Source: an uncultured Archangium sp. (GTDB taxonomy: Bacteria > Myxococcota > Myxococcia > Myxococcales > Myxococcaceae). From it: a stretch of DNA of 21,696 nucleotides. Shown one piece after another: positions 6,108-15,966 of the stretch. Below the pieces are notes generated by a model, which saw only the letters and a list, made by a program, of their open reading frames with translations, was not told the DNA's origin and did not search any database. The position numbers and the translations under genes were made by a program. The DNA is taken from positions 1-21,696 of the forward strand of contig CALNBU010000010.1 in assembly GCA_937875615.1 (NCBI GenBank), read 5' to 3'. Numbering within the stretch: position 1 is the first letter of the stretch; every line of letters begins with the position of its first letter.

Positions 6108-9100
6108 TCAGCGCCAGTCGCTGCCGAACACCGAGTACATGCCGCGCATGATCTCCAGCGTCCGCGTCGCATCGCGGGTCTCCGCCTCCCACTGAGCCGC
6201 CGTCTTTCCGTCGACGGTGGTGTCGTTGTCGCGCGCGAAGAACCAGTTGTTGGAGGCCGCGGCCGCGCGCTCCACCATCACCGCCGAGGCCGGCACCGGC
6301 GTCACGCCCGTCTTCTTGAAGGCGGCGTAGGTGAAGCCACCACCGAACGGGTCAGCGAACTCCACCGACTCGAAGCCGGGGGCGGGCACCAGGTTGTCCG
6401 ACGAGCCGAGCCGGTAGACCCGGTTCAACTCGGCGAACTCGGAGTTGAGGTTCGCGGTGAAGCTCGCCATCGCCAGGAGCTGCGCGTAGTAGCGCGAGGT
6501 CCACGTCTGAACCGGAGCGGCCTTGTTCAGCGCCATCGGGGTCCCGGTGTTGTCGACCGGCGTCACCGCCGCCGGCGGGTACACGAAGCCGGGGACGAAG
6601 TTCTCGGCGCGCACGAAGGTCGGGAGCTGAATGAAGGCGGTGCCGTCATTCTGGCGGGCCAACATGGGCGAGTAGTACGTGGTGTCGCTGGTCCAGTACG
6701 CGTTGAACATCGGCGCGAGCTCCCGGTAGAAGACCCGGTAGTACGGCAGCGAGTACGCGAGCGCGTCTGCGCCGCGGTCCACGCCGAGGAAGTTGGTCTC
6801 ATTGGTCGTGAGCGCCAACATCGCCGACAGCACGTCCCAGAAGTGACCCGACTCGTTGATGCGCGTGAAATTGTCGTACCCGAAGCTGTCGTACACCGTG
6901 AACATGCTGCGGCCCGGACCACGCGGCACGTAGACGATCTCGGTGTAGCCGGCGTTGTTCTGCGTCTGGCGGAAGGCGTTCTCCGCGGCGTCGCTGAGCC
7001 GACGGTTCTGCGGATCACCCGACGACACATACTCCCAGGTGCTGTCGGTCTTCTGGCCGTAGTAGCCGGCCTGAGGAATGCTGAACTGCTGCATCATCAG
7101 GTTGGTCGAGTCGACCACGGCCATGGTCCAGTAGTTCTGGTAGATGGGATCGCCCAGGCCGTAGTACTGGTCCATCTCCTCAGGCGTGAGCTGGTAGTAC
7201 TTCGCGAGGAAGTAAATCGTGTACAGCCACTGCTGGTACACGTTCGGGATGTTGTAGAGGTACCGACCGAACTTGCGGCCCACCACGTTGTTGATGCCGT
7301 AGCCGAAGCGGTCGCGCCGGAAGTTCTCGAACACGTACGCCTGCTCGAAGCGCTCGATCCACTTGGTGGTCATCTCGTAGACGTCCACGCCCTGGTCGTG
7401 CCGGTTGCACAGCAGGTTCGCGCCGACCTCGCCGTCCGAGCAGAACATGTACGGCACCTCGACCGGGATCTCCCGACCGCCGGAGTTGGTCACGATGATG
7501 CGCGCGCGATCGTAGTCGCTGTCGTAGCCCGACTCCTGGTCGAGCGAACCGACCGAGAGCTGGAAGTCCTTCAGCTCGGCGGCCACGCGCTCGTAGTGCG
7601 CCTTCATCTCGCTCCAGGGACGGAACGAGCGGTTGTTCATGCGCGAGATGCCCTGGTCCAGCATGCGCTCGAACGGCGAGCGGTTGTCGCTGGCGTCAGC
7701 CGGCGCACCGCCACCCTGGTCGGCGAAATGGAAGGGCAACGTCGTGTAGTGGTACTTGTCAGAGTAGAAGGTCGACGCCGGCGTGTAGTGCTCGACGTGC
7801 GCCAGCGGGATCTCCACGTGGGCGCCACGCGCGGTGAAGACGCGGGCCTGGTTGTCGAGCGGCAGCGTGATGTTCGGCTGCGCGTAGTCGGTGCGCAGCT
7901 CGTTGAACACCTCGACCCAACCCGGCTCGGAGCCACCAGCGTAGGCGAAGAGGATCGCCGCGTCGTCGTACTTGCCGGTGCCGCGCGTGGAGGAGTTCGG
8001 ACGCGCGCCGTAGTCCATGATGGTGGAGTACTCGTACTCGTACATGCCCTCGTCGATCTGGCGCTGGTTCTTCTTGGACGCGTCCAGGAGGTTCTGCGGG
8101 GTGACCGGCAACACGCGCTCACCCGCCACGCGCACGCCGATGGTCTCCTTGCGGAGGTCCCAGTAGCCGTCGTGGAAGTTGATGGCGTCGACGGAGCCCG
8201 TGAAGTTGTGGCGCAGGCCGAGCGTGTGGCCAATCTCGTGCTCCTGCACCGAGCGGTAGGCCTCACGGCGCAGCGAGTTGTACACGTCGGACTTGGCCAA
8301 CCGCAGCGCGTCCTCGTCGCTCTTGCCGGCGGCCTTGTGCAGGTCGATGCGCTGGAGCTCGTAGGTCTTCTTCCTCTTCGCCAGCCCCTCGTAGTCCTCG
8401 TCGGCGTAGCTGTACTCGTAGAAGCAGCCCACGTTCGAGTCGACCAGGTTGCGGCGCCAGGCGCGCTCCTTCTCCACCGGATCGTCGCCGAACAACATGC
8501 CGCGCGCGACCGCGCGATAGAGCTGAGGGTCCTGCTTGATGCGCTGCTGGAAGTCCCAGTTGGTGGAGCGGGCGGCGACCGCGGTCCGCAGCTCAGGCAG
8601 GTTGTAGAGCTCTTCTTCCAGCTGCGGGCTCTTCTTGATCATCTCCTGAATGAGCTCGCGGCGGTTGCCGGACGAAACCGGCGGACGACCCTGGTCGCGC
8701 CACTGCTGGACGATGCCCTTGAGCAGGCCGTTGACGCCCATCATGGTGCTGGCGGGACGCGCGGCGTCGGAGCTCAGGCCCTGCTGCGACTGCCAGGGGC
8801 CCGAGGCCGGACGACGCGGATCGGTGGGGTGAAAGTTGGCCTTCACGTAGTCGCGGATGTCCTCACCGGCGACCAGCCGGGCGGGGGTGATGTCGCCGTT
8901 GACCACGTCGATGACCTGCTGTGAGCCACCGGCCCACGCATCGAGCACCGGGCCGTAGACGTTCGCCGCCGCCGACACCACGCGGCCCGTCTCCGGGTCC
9001 ATGGCAGAGGGCCCGAGGCCCAGCAGGCCGCCGGCGTTCTGGTCGACGTAGTTCGCGAGGTGGTAGCGGATGTCGCCCGGCCGCACGAAGGTGCCGGCCT

Positions 9101-10358
9101 TGCCGCAGGCCGCCGGCGCGCCCTCGGGCACCGGAGACTCACAGACGTAGAACATCTGCGGGACGTCGGCGACCTCGAGACCACGGGGCACCGCCACGGA
9201 GCGACGGAACGCGCGATCCCACGAGGCCTCGATGGTCTCCCGCGGGTCGAAGCCCTGCGCCTGCGCCACGTTCTGCGCGATGGAGGGGCGGAGCTCGGCG
9301 GGCGTGTTCTCCGACATGTAATAGACGATCGGCTTGAGCGCGCGCTGCGTCACCGGGATCACCGCGCCCTGCTCGTCGTGCGCGCGCTCCCAGATGTTGT
9401 GGCGCATGGCGAAGAACTGCATGCCCGAGTAGGTGTAGCCGAAGTCGATGGAGTAGCTCGCCGCCTCCTGGCGGAAGTAACCGAACTTCACCATCAGCTT
9501 GTCGTTGTACACCAACGGCTCGTAGTCATTGGCCTGCTGGTCGACGCGCAGCACCGAGGTCCGCACGCGGATGTCCACGTTCTCGCAGTCGTACTCGGAG
9601 TTCAGCCAGCAGTAGGGGATGGCGCCGTAGCCCGGGTAGTAGAGCGACCGGGGGTCGGCGATGGCCTGCGCGGTCCAGTCGAAGTAGTTCAGGCGGCCGT
9701 TCGCGTCGCGCTCGAACACCTGCGCCAGGTCGTACTGGTTCTGGTCCTGGTCGGTGGTGAAGTTGACGACCAGCAGCCGGTTCCCGCCGACGCAACCGAA
9801 CGAGTACCCGAACATGTTGGTGCAGTCGGAGTCAGCGTTGTTCGCCAGATTCTGGCGGAAGTCGACCCGCATGTACCCGCGCTGGTACCAGGGCGCGTCC
9901 ACCGAGTTCTCCACCAGCACGTTGGTCTCTTCGCTGGCGGTGCCGGTGGCGCGGTTGTAGTCGCGCACCCGGTCGAAGTGGCTCTGGATCCGGTAGGCGA
10001 AGACGACGTTGCCCTTGTACGGCTTGCCGTCATGGAACATCACGTTGCCGCGCGCCGACTTCTCACGGTCGACGCGGGGGTCCGCGCCCGGCACCACCTC
10101 GTAGGAGCGCACCGCGACGAGCATGTCCTCCTGGATTTCCCAGCGGATCTTCTCGAGCTTGCCGCCGTAGCCGACGGTGGCCACGCCGTTGGGCGTCTCG
10201 GGCGCATCGACGATGGTCTCCTTGATGTACCAGACGCCGTCGAGGTCGGACTTCTTGATGTAGTTGGGCTGCGTGCGGTCGATCATCTCGGGCTGCGAAC
10301 AGCCTGCGATCATCGCCGAACCGACCAACGCCAGGGTGATGCGTGAGAGCGCCTTCAT
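6108..10358 (-). CDS. Zinc-dependent metalloprotease lipoprotein B (met-zincin type)
   Basis: A 1,416-residue envelope protease. MKALSRITLALVGSAMIAGC is a lipoprotein signal with Cys-20 in a lipobox (MIAGC), so the mature protein should be lipid-anchored. The zinc site is HEIGHTLGLRH (H707, E708, H711, H717) with a Met-turn STIMDYG (M781), as in metzincins of the DUF4953/DUF5117 type. The substrate-edge strand GDIRYHLANYV ... DPETGRVV precedes it. About 253 residues separate DPETG from HExxH, far more than in common relatives, and the whole protein is much longer than the usual ~850 residues. C-terminal parts are Tyr-rich and end in YSVFGSDW. ATG 10358 has GGAGA upstream; an in-frame ATG at 10379 (MARGEFN) lies 5 bases after the neighbour's stop. 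It is a paralogue of the adjacent protease A. Confidence 0.9.
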   Translation of the reverse strand: MKALSRITLALVGSAMIAGCSQPEMIDRTQPNYIKKSDLDGVWYIKETIVDAPETPNGVATVGYGGKLEKIRWEIQEDMLVAVRSYEVVPGADPRVDREKSARGNVMFHDGKPYKGNVVFAYRIQSHFDRVRDYNRATGTASEETNVLVENSVDAPWYQRGYMRVDFRQNLANNADSDCTNMFGYSFGCVGGNRLLVVNFTTDQDQNQYDLAQVFERDANGRLNYFDWTAQAIADPRSLYYPGYGAIPYCWLNSEYDCENVDIRVRTSVLRVDQQANDYEPLVYNDKLMVKFGYFRQEAASYSIDFGYTYSGMQFFAMRHNIWERAHDEQGAVIPVTQRALKPIVYYMSENTPAELRPSIAQNVAQAQGFDPRETIEASWDRAFRRSVAVPRGLEVADVPQMFYVCESPVPEGAPAACGKAGTFVRPGDIRYHLANYVDQNAGGLLGLGPSAMDPETGRVVSAAANVYGPVLDAWAGGSQQVIDVVNGDITPARLVAGEDIRDYVKANFHPTDPRRPASGPWQSQQGLSSDAARPASTMMGVNGLLKGIVQQWRDQGRPPVSSGNRRELIQEMIKKSPQLEEELYNLPELRTAVAARSTNWDFQQRIKQDPQLYRAVARGMLFGDDPVEKERAWRRNLVDSNVGCFYEYSYADEDYEGLAKRKKTYELQRIDLHKAAGKSDEDALRLAKSDVYNSLRREAYRSVQEHEIGHTLGLRHNFTGSVDAINFHDGYWDLRKETIGVRVAGERVLPVTPQNLLDASKKNQRQIDEGMYEYEYSTIMDYGARPNSSTRGTGKYDDAAILFAYAGGSEPGWVEVFNELRTDYAQPNITLPLDNQARVFTARGAHVEIPLAHVEHYTPASTFYSDKYHYTTLPFHFADQGGGAPADASDNRSPFERMLDQGISRMNNRSFRPWSEMKAHYERVAAELKDFQLSVGSLDQESGYDSDYDRARIIVTNSGGREIPVEVPYMFCSDGEVGANLLCNRHDQGVDVYEMTTKWIERFEQAYVFENFRRDRFGYGINNVVGRKFGRYLYNIPNVYQQWLYTIYFLAKYYQLTPEEMDQYYGLGDPIYQNYWTMAVVDSTNLMMQQFSIPQAGYYGQKTDSTWEYVSSGDPQNRRLSDAAENAFRQTQNNAGYTEIVYVPRGPGRSMFTVYDSFGYDNFTRINESGHFWDVLSAMLALTTNETNFLGVDRGADALAYSLPYYRVFYRELAPMFNAYWTSDTTYYSPMLARQNDGTAFIQLPTFVRAENFVPGFVYPPAAVTPVDNTGTPMALNKAAPVQTWTSRYYAQLLAMASFTANLNSEFAELNRVYRLGSSDNLVPAPGFESVEFADPFGGGFTYAAFKKTGVTPVPASAVMVERAAAASNNWFFARDNDTTVDGKTAAQWEAETRDATRTLEIMRGMYSVFGSDWR

Positions 10359-10384
10359 GTTGAATTCTCCACGAGCCATGGTGT

Positions 10385-13300
10385 TCACCAGGCCTTTCCG
10401 AAGATGGTGTAGAAGCCGCGCTGCATATCGAGCATGCCGACCTGGAACTGGAGCGTCTCCAGCCAGTACCGGCGCCGATCTTCCACGAGCGAGGGGTTGT
10501 TGGCCTGCGCCTGGTCCATGCAGGCCCAGCCGAGTTGCACGAGGTACGCCGGCACCGGGCACGTCCCCGGGTCGTTCACCATCTGCAGGATCTCATTGCT
10601 GATGTTGATCATGCGGACGGCAGGCGTGCTGTCGTACGGGAGGTTGGGGTCGTGGGCCGGGCACGAGGTGCTGCAGGGCTCGACCGCGACGTAGCGATGA
10701 CCGGTGCGCGGGTCGTGGAACTCCACCGTGCGCCAACCGGAGGCGACCGTGAAGCTGTCCCCTGCCCCCAGCTTGTAGATCTGGTTGGCCTTCGCGTAGT
10801 CCAGGTCGTAGTTCGCGCTGAAGAACGCCATGCCGTAGAGCAGGCCGAACTGCTGCGAGGTCCACGTCACCTGGATGTTCGCCGGCGCCGGCGTCATGCG
10901 CCCGGCGCTGTCGAAGCAGTCGTCACGGAACGGGTTCTGGCCAGCCGCGCAGGTCCCCTTCACCCGCGGGTAGTTGAAGCCCTGGAAGAAGTCGGTGCCG
11001 CGCACGAACGTGGGCCACTCGATGCCCGCGACCTCGCCGATGCCGTCGTCACCACCCACCGGGTAGGTCTCGAGCGGCTGCTTGAACAACGTGGGGCGCA
11101 GCTTGTTCTCGTCCTCGGTCCAGAGCGCGCTGAACGTGTCCTGCAGCTCGTCGCGGAACACCAGGTAGTACGGGATGGTGTAGCGCTGGAAGTCGGCCGT
11201 CTGGTCGACGCCCTGCACCTCGAAGTACGGGTCGACGGCGGCGAACATCGCGCCGATCTGGTCGAAGTAGTGACCCGCCTCGTTCATGCGCGTGAAGAAC
11301 CCGTAGCCACCCTTGAAGTCGTAGCTGCTGTACATGCGACGGCCGAGGCCGCGAGGCACCACCACGGTGTTGGTCGCGCCACGATTCTGCGCGTACTCGG
11401 TGAGGCGCTGCACGCCCGCAGACGTCTCGTAGTCGTAGTCCTCACCCTGCGAGATCACGTCCCAACGCGGGCCGGTCACCAGGTTGGGGCGGAACATGTA
11501 GAAGCCGTCGGGGGGCACCGTCATCACCGCGAGGTGCTGGTTGATGCCGTCGAGCACCGCCATGGTCCACATGTCCTGGAAGGTGGCGTCGAACTTGTAG
11601 CGAAGCACCTGCTCCTGGTTCGCCTCGGACTTCTTGTAGAACTCGTAGACCCAGTGCTTGTACGAGTTCGCCGCGAGGTTGAACGCGCGGTAGGTCGAGT
11701 ACAGCGCCGAGTTGCCCGAGAACGAGGGCGCGTCGCGACGGAAGTGCGAGTCGAAGTAGTACGACCAGTACTGGGAGATCGCCGCCGTCACCATCTGGTA
11801 GTAGTCGGCACCCAGGTCGAAGCGGTTGCATGACAGCACCGGCCCATCGGCCGACTCGTCGCTGCAGAACATGTACGGCACGCGCAGCTTCGCGTCTCCG
11901 ATGACGCCAGCGGCCGTGTCGGGATCATCGATGAGCGTGGGGTTGGCCAACAACGCCTCACGCACCCGCTGCTCGTCGGCCACCACCGTGCTCCAGCGCT
12001 CGAGGTGACGCTCACGCAGCTTGTTGACGCCGCTCTCGATGACCGACTCCACCGGCGCGCCGGGCGTGGCCTCGCCGAAGTGCAGCGGCACCATCGTGTA
12101 GTGGAAGCGCTCGGTGTAGTTGGGGATGCTGGGGTTGGTGTGGGTCACGTTGACCATCGGCAGGTCCGCGCCGGCACCCGACACCGTCACGTTCGCGCCG
12201 TCGGAGCCCGGCAGGGTCACGCTGGTCCGACGCGCGCTGTCGAAGACCTCCACCCATCCCGGCTCGCTGTCGCCGGAGTAGGCGAAGATGATCGCCGCCT
12301 CGTCGTACTTGCCGAGCCCGTTCCAGTCGTTGAAGGTGCGACCTGAGTAATCCATGATCGAGGAGTACTCGCCGCGGTGCAGCCCCTCGAAGAGGCTGAG
12401 CTGGCCCACGGCGTCGGTGGCGTCGGCCACCATCTTGAGGTCGGCCGGCGTGCGCGGGAGCTTCTTCACGCCGTTCTGATCGACGGTGAGCGTCGGCTTG
12501 CGGATCTCCCAGTACTCGTCGAAGTAGTTCACCGAGTCGAAGGAGCCCTGGAAGTTGTGCCGCAGGTTCAGCGTGTGACCGGTCTCGTGCAGCGCGGTCG
12601 CCAGCCACACCTGCTGACGCAGCGACTTCGCGAGCTCGTCGTCGGCCTGCACCGCGGCCCGCTCGAGCGTCATCCCCTCGCCCATCAGCGTGTTGATGCG
12701 GTTGATGCGCTCACCCTGCTTCCGGGCCGCCAGCTCGAGCAGCGTGCGGTCGTAGAAGTCGAAGGTGGTGATGCTGTTCCGCGAGAGCTCTTCGATGCGC
12801 TGCTTCTCCCACTTGTGCGCCTCGCGCACGTTGAGGAGCACGTCGCGCGACGCGGCGCGGAGCAGCTCGGGGTTCCGGGCGGCCTCGGCGCGGGCGAAGG
12901 TCGGCAGCAGGCCCACCAGGTCGGCCTTGACCTCCGGGTTGTCGAGGAACACCGCCTCGAGGTCGGGGTGCTTGGCCAGCTCCTGCACCATGCGCTTGTT
13001 GACGTCGCCGGTGCCGCGGATGCTGTTCTTGTCGGCGAGGATGCGCGACATGGTGTTGCTCAGGCGCGAGGTGGGACGGTCGAACGCGCCGATCGACTCC
13101 TCGTTGCGCGTCGGGGTGCCCTGCAGACCAGCCTGGAGCGCGCCGTTGATGGTGCGTACGTTGTACGTCTTGTGGTTGGCGATGAAGTCCTGGACGATCT
13201 TGCCCGAGATGTACTCGTTGACGTTCACGTCGCCGTTGAGCAGGTGGATCCAGTTGAGGACATCGCGGCCCAGCTGGTCGACGCCCCAGGTGTAGGTGTT

Positions 13301-14737
13301 CGACATGCCGGAGATGAGCTGCCCGGTCTCGGGGTCGGCCGAGCTGGGGCCGTAGCCGAGGAGACCGTTGGCCACCGGCTCCGCCACGGTGTTCACGAAG
13401 CTGTAGCGCAGGTCGCCGATCTTCGGCGAGAAGCCAGGCGTGCCACAGGCCCCCGGATCGTTGACGGTGACCGGGTTGTTGCAGAGGTGGAACATCTGCG
13501 GCTGCGACTGGTAATCGGACGAACCGTCGCCCTTCGCCGCCGCCACCGCGCGACGGAAGGAGCGGTCGAAGTCACGCTCGATGACCCGGCCGGGCTCCCA
13601 GAACTCCTTGTAGCGCTCGGCGCCGCCCATCTTGTGGGCCGGGGTGAAGTAGTACTTCACCGGCGTGGGCTCGCGCTGCGCGAGGGGGATGGACTCCCCG
13701 GTCACCTTGCCGTCGCTCTTCCGGTAGTACTCCTTCCAGATGCGGTGACGCTGCGCGAGCAGGATGCGGCCAGACTCGGTCACGCCGAACTTCTGGTCCC
13801 AGGTCAGGCGCTCGGTGCGGAAGAAGCCGAAGTACGCCATGAGATCGTTGCCGTAGACCAGCGGCTCGTAGTCCCGGCTCCAGGACTCATCGACCTTGGC
13901 CACCGAGATGCGCATGCGGATCTCGGACGAGGCGCAGTCATCGCCGTAGGAGAACCAGCAGTAGGGCAGGATGTAGCCGTAGTAGTTGATGCTCGCCGGG
14001 TTGGCCAGGTAGCGGCCCGTCACGTCGAAGTAGGTCAGCTCCTTGACGTCGTCGCCGTCGCGGTCCGTGTACTCGAAGGTCGGCCAGTCGTAGGGGTCGC
14101 TGTCGGGCTCGTTGGGCTGAATCCAGTTGGCGTTGCCCACCAGCAGCGGGTTGTTGGGGTTCTGCACCGTGTTCCACATCATGCCCTGCTGCTGGTTGAG
14201 CACGTTGGCCGCCCAGTTCACGCGCATGAACTCGCGCTGATTCCAGGGCCGGTCGGTGGTGTTCTCGGTGATGACGTTGGTGGGCTCACCCGTCGAGGTG
14301 TTCACCACGCGCTGCACGTCGAAGTGGCTGGCGATGGGGAAGGCCACGATGGGCGCGCCGTAGTACTTGTAGCCACCCACGCACTTGCCCGCGGCGTCGC
14401 AGTACTTCGCCGTGGTGCCCGAGACGATCGAGTCCTGATCGACGTTGGCCTCAGAGCCGGGCGTGAAGGGGTAGCTGCGGTAGCCGACGAGGAAGTTCTG
14501 CTGAACCTCCCAGACCACCTTCTCCATGTTGCCGGTCTGGCCGGGGAAGGTGAACTGGGTGTTGAACGGCGTCCAGGTCACGGTGTTGCGGAAGAACCAC
14601 TGCCCATCGAGCAGGTCGCCCTTCTTCACCACGTTCGGCTGCACCTGAGAGACATCTCCGTTGCTCTGCGCACAGCCCGCCGCCGCGAGGGCGAGCGAGG
14701 CCGCGAACAGGCGCCATGGAATGGAGCGACGAGTCAT
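10385..14737 (-). CDS. Zinc-dependent metalloprotease lipoprotein A (met-zincin type)
   Basis: A 1,450-residue paralogue of protease B. It starts MTRRSIPWRLFAASLALAAA followed by GCAQSN, a lipoprotein signal with lipobox AAGC. The zinc motif is HETGHTLNLRH (H717, E718, H721, H727) and the Met-turn is SSIMDYSG (M795). Shared landmarks with B, in the same order, are QPNxxKKxDLxDGxW after the Cys, DYEPLVY, DPETG, SEPGWVEVF, a Cys pair around PYMFCSD...CNR, and a C-terminal YxxFGxxW. The region between the edge strand and HExxH is enlarged as in B. ATG 14737 is chosen because GGAGA precedes it and the signal peptide begins there; an in-frame start 11 codons upstream lacks these. It lies 36 bases after the barrel gene and 26 bases before B, consistent with one operon. 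The substrate is not predictable from the sequence. Confidence 0.9.
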   Translation of the reverse strand: MTRRSIPWRLFAASLALAAAGCAQSNGDVSQVQPNVVKKGDLLDGQWFFRNTVTWTPFNTQFTFPGQTGNMEKVVWEVQQNFLVGYRSYPFTPGSEANVDQDSIVSGTTAKYCDAAGKCVGGYKYYGAPIVAFPIASHFDVQRVVNTSTGEPTNVITENTTDRPWNQREFMRVNWAANVLNQQQGMMWNTVQNPNNPLLVGNANWIQPNEPDSDPYDWPTFEYTDRDGDDVKELTYFDVTGRYLANPASINYYGYILPYCWFSYGDDCASSEIRMRISVAKVDESWSRDYEPLVYGNDLMAYFGFFRTERLTWDQKFGVTESGRILLAQRHRIWKEYYRKSDGKVTGESIPLAQREPTPVKYYFTPAHKMGGAERYKEFWEPGRVIERDFDRSFRRAVAAAKGDGSSDYQSQPQMFHLCNNPVTVNDPGACGTPGFSPKIGDLRYSFVNTVAEPVANGLLGYGPSSADPETGQLISGMSNTYTWGVDQLGRDVLNWIHLLNGDVNVNEYISGKIVQDFIANHKTYNVRTINGALQAGLQGTPTRNEESIGAFDRPTSRLSNTMSRILADKNSIRGTGDVNKRMVQELAKHPDLEAVFLDNPEVKADLVGLLPTFARAEAARNPELLRAASRDVLLNVREAHKWEKQRIEELSRNSITTFDFYDRTLLELAARKQGERINRINTLMGEGMTLERAAVQADDELAKSLRQQVWLATALHETGHTLNLRHNFQGSFDSVNYFDEYWEIRKPTLTVDQNGVKKLPRTPADLKMVADATDAVGQLSLFEGLHRGEYSSIMDYSGRTFNDWNGLGKYDEAAIIFAYSGDSEPGWVEVFDSARRTSVTLPGSDGANVTVSGAGADLPMVNVTHTNPSIPNYTERFHYTMVPLHFGEATPGAPVESVIESGVNKLRERHLERWSTVVADEQRVREALLANPTLIDDPDTAAGVIGDAKLRVPYMFCSDESADGPVLSCNRFDLGADYYQMVTAAISQYWSYYFDSHFRRDAPSFSGNSALYSTYRAFNLAANSYKHWVYEFYKKSEANQEQVLRYKFDATFQDMWTMAVLDGINQHLAVMTVPPDGFYMFRPNLVTGPRWDVISQGEDYDYETSAGVQRLTEYAQNRGATNTVVVPRGLGRRMYSSYDFKGGYGFFTRMNEAGHYFDQIGAMFAAVDPYFEVQGVDQTADFQRYTIPYYLVFRDELQDTFSALWTEDENKLRPTLFKQPLETYPVGGDDGIGEVAGIEWPTFVRGTDFFQGFNYPRVKGTCAAGQNPFRDDCFDSAGRMTPAPANIQVTWTSQQFGLLYGMAFFSANYDLDYAKANQIYKLGAGDSFTVASGWRTVEFHDPRTGHRYVAVEPCSTSCPAHDPNLPYDSTPAVRMINISNEILQMVNDPGTCPVPAYLVQLGWACMDQAQANNPSLVEDRRRYWLETLQFQVGMLDMQRGFYTIFGKAW

Positions 14738-14773
14738 GGGTTCTCCGTTGGTTTGCGTCGTGAGGTGCATGGG

Positions 14774-15934
14774 TCAGTAGGCGGCCGTGAATGAGAAGAA
14801 GATGGAGGTGGCGTTGTCGTTGGTGTTGGTCGTCGCCCAGAACGGGAAGCGAGGCGACCAGTTGCCGTTCGCGTCGACGACCAGCGGCGTCTGGATGGTC
14901 GAGGCGCCGAGGTCGACCGAGTAGTGCTCGTTCACCTGGTAGCTGGCGCCGAAGTACGCGCTGGTGCGGTCGAAGCGACCGGCGCCGGGCTGCGCCGCCG
15001 GGTTTCCGTCCGACGTGAGGTACGGAGGCGTGTACTCGTCGACGCCACCCGAAGCCGGGTACCGCCACTGCATGATGTAGGTGTAGCCGACGAAGAACAG
15101 CAGGCTGCCGGTGGCGCGCACCTGGATCTGCCCGCCGGCGCTCAGCAACCACGCCACGTTGTTGCCGCCCACGCCACAGAGCTGCTCGCCGGGACGGCAC
15201 ACCGCGAGGAGATTGCCGCTCTGGTCTCGTCCCGGACCGCCGCTCAGCGCCGGGTTGCGAATGCCAGACTGCTGCTGCGCGTGGATGTTGCGCGTGCCCG
15301 TCACGTTGGCGCGGAAGTCGACGATGCCCACCGAGCTCGACAGCGTCAGGCCGGCGCGCACGCCACCGATGAGGCCCGCGTTCCAGCTCGCCAGCGAGGT
15401 GGGGACGGTGATGCCCACGCTGGGGGTGAGGCTGATGCCCGTCTTCCACGCGCCGTCGAAGGCGCCCTTGAAGAAGCGGAACATGGCCGGCGCCGAGAGG
15501 TTGATGGCGGTATCCCAGGTGTCCCACCGGCGCGCCATGGCGTTGTCCGGCATGGAGTACTCCCACACGAAGCGCAGCGAGCCGCTCAGCACCAGGCGCT
15601 GGTTGCCCACGCCGAACAGGTACTGGGGAATCACCGTGAGGTAGGCAATCAGCGACGCGTAGAGGTCAGGGTCCACGAAGGTGCCGGTGCCGAGGTAGTG
15701 GTCGACCGCGGTGATGAGCTGGAAGCCGGACTGCAGCGCCTGCGCTTCGGGCGTGCGGGCCTGAACTGCCTTGGCGAGCGGGTTGTCGGCCTGCTTCGCC
15801 TCCGCTGGCGGCGCTTCACCCTGGGTCTCCCCGGCGGAATTGTTTTCCTCCACCTGCGTTCCTGCGTCGGGCGCATCATCGGCGAGAGCCCACGCCGGCA
15901 TCAGCACCACCAGAATTGCCACCAGCGCACGCAT
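14774..15934 (-). CDS. Predicted outer-membrane beta-barrel protein
   Basis: A 386-residue protein with a Sec signal peptide (MRALVAILVVLMPAWALA, cleavage before DDAPDAG). An acidic, low-complexity segment of about 60 residues follows, then alternating amphipathic beta strands such as QRLVLSGSLRFVWEY, VGIVDFRANVTGT, GSLLFFVGYTYIMQW, RTSAYFGASYQVNEHYSVDL, ending in SIFFSFTAAY. The aromatic C-terminal residue and Gly/aromatic periodicity fit a barrel. A loop near the middle has a Cys pair (AVCRPGEQLC) that could form a disulfide. ATG 15934 has an ideal GGAGGA at 15947-15942; a GTG directly before it is also possible. It is first in the operon with two protease lipoproteins. No family name is recognised; a porin, exporter partner or protease scaffold are all possible. 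Confidence 0.8.
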   Translation of the reverse strand: MRALVAILVVLMPAWALADDAPDAGTQVEENNSAGETQGEAPPAEAKQADNPLAKAVQARTPEAQALQSGFQLITAVDHYLGTGTFVDPDLYASLIAYLTVIPQYLFGVGNQRLVLSGSLRFVWEYSMPDNAMARRWDTWDTAINLSAPAMFRFFKGAFDGAWKTGISLTPSVGITVPTSLASWNAGLIGGVRAGLTLSSSVGIVDFRANVTGTRNIHAQQQSGIRNPALSGGPGRDQSGNLLAVCRPGEQLCGVGGNNVAWLLSAGGQIQVRATGSLLFFVGYTYIMQWRYPASGGVDEYTPPYLTSDGNPAAQPGAGRFDRTSAYFGASYQVNEHYSVDLGASTIQTPLVVDANGNWSPRFPFWATTNTNDNATSIFFSFTAAY

Positions 15935-15966
15935 CACGCGTTCCTCCAGGAGTTGAACGCGGCGTA

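Noticed and set aside
12377..14794. An 805-codon open frame antisense to protease A, and a 693-codon one at 6843-8924 antisense to protease B
   Set aside because: Composition is His/Arg/Val/Leu-rich without family signatures, as expected for frames opposite GC-rich codons; the sense strand carries clear protease motifs.
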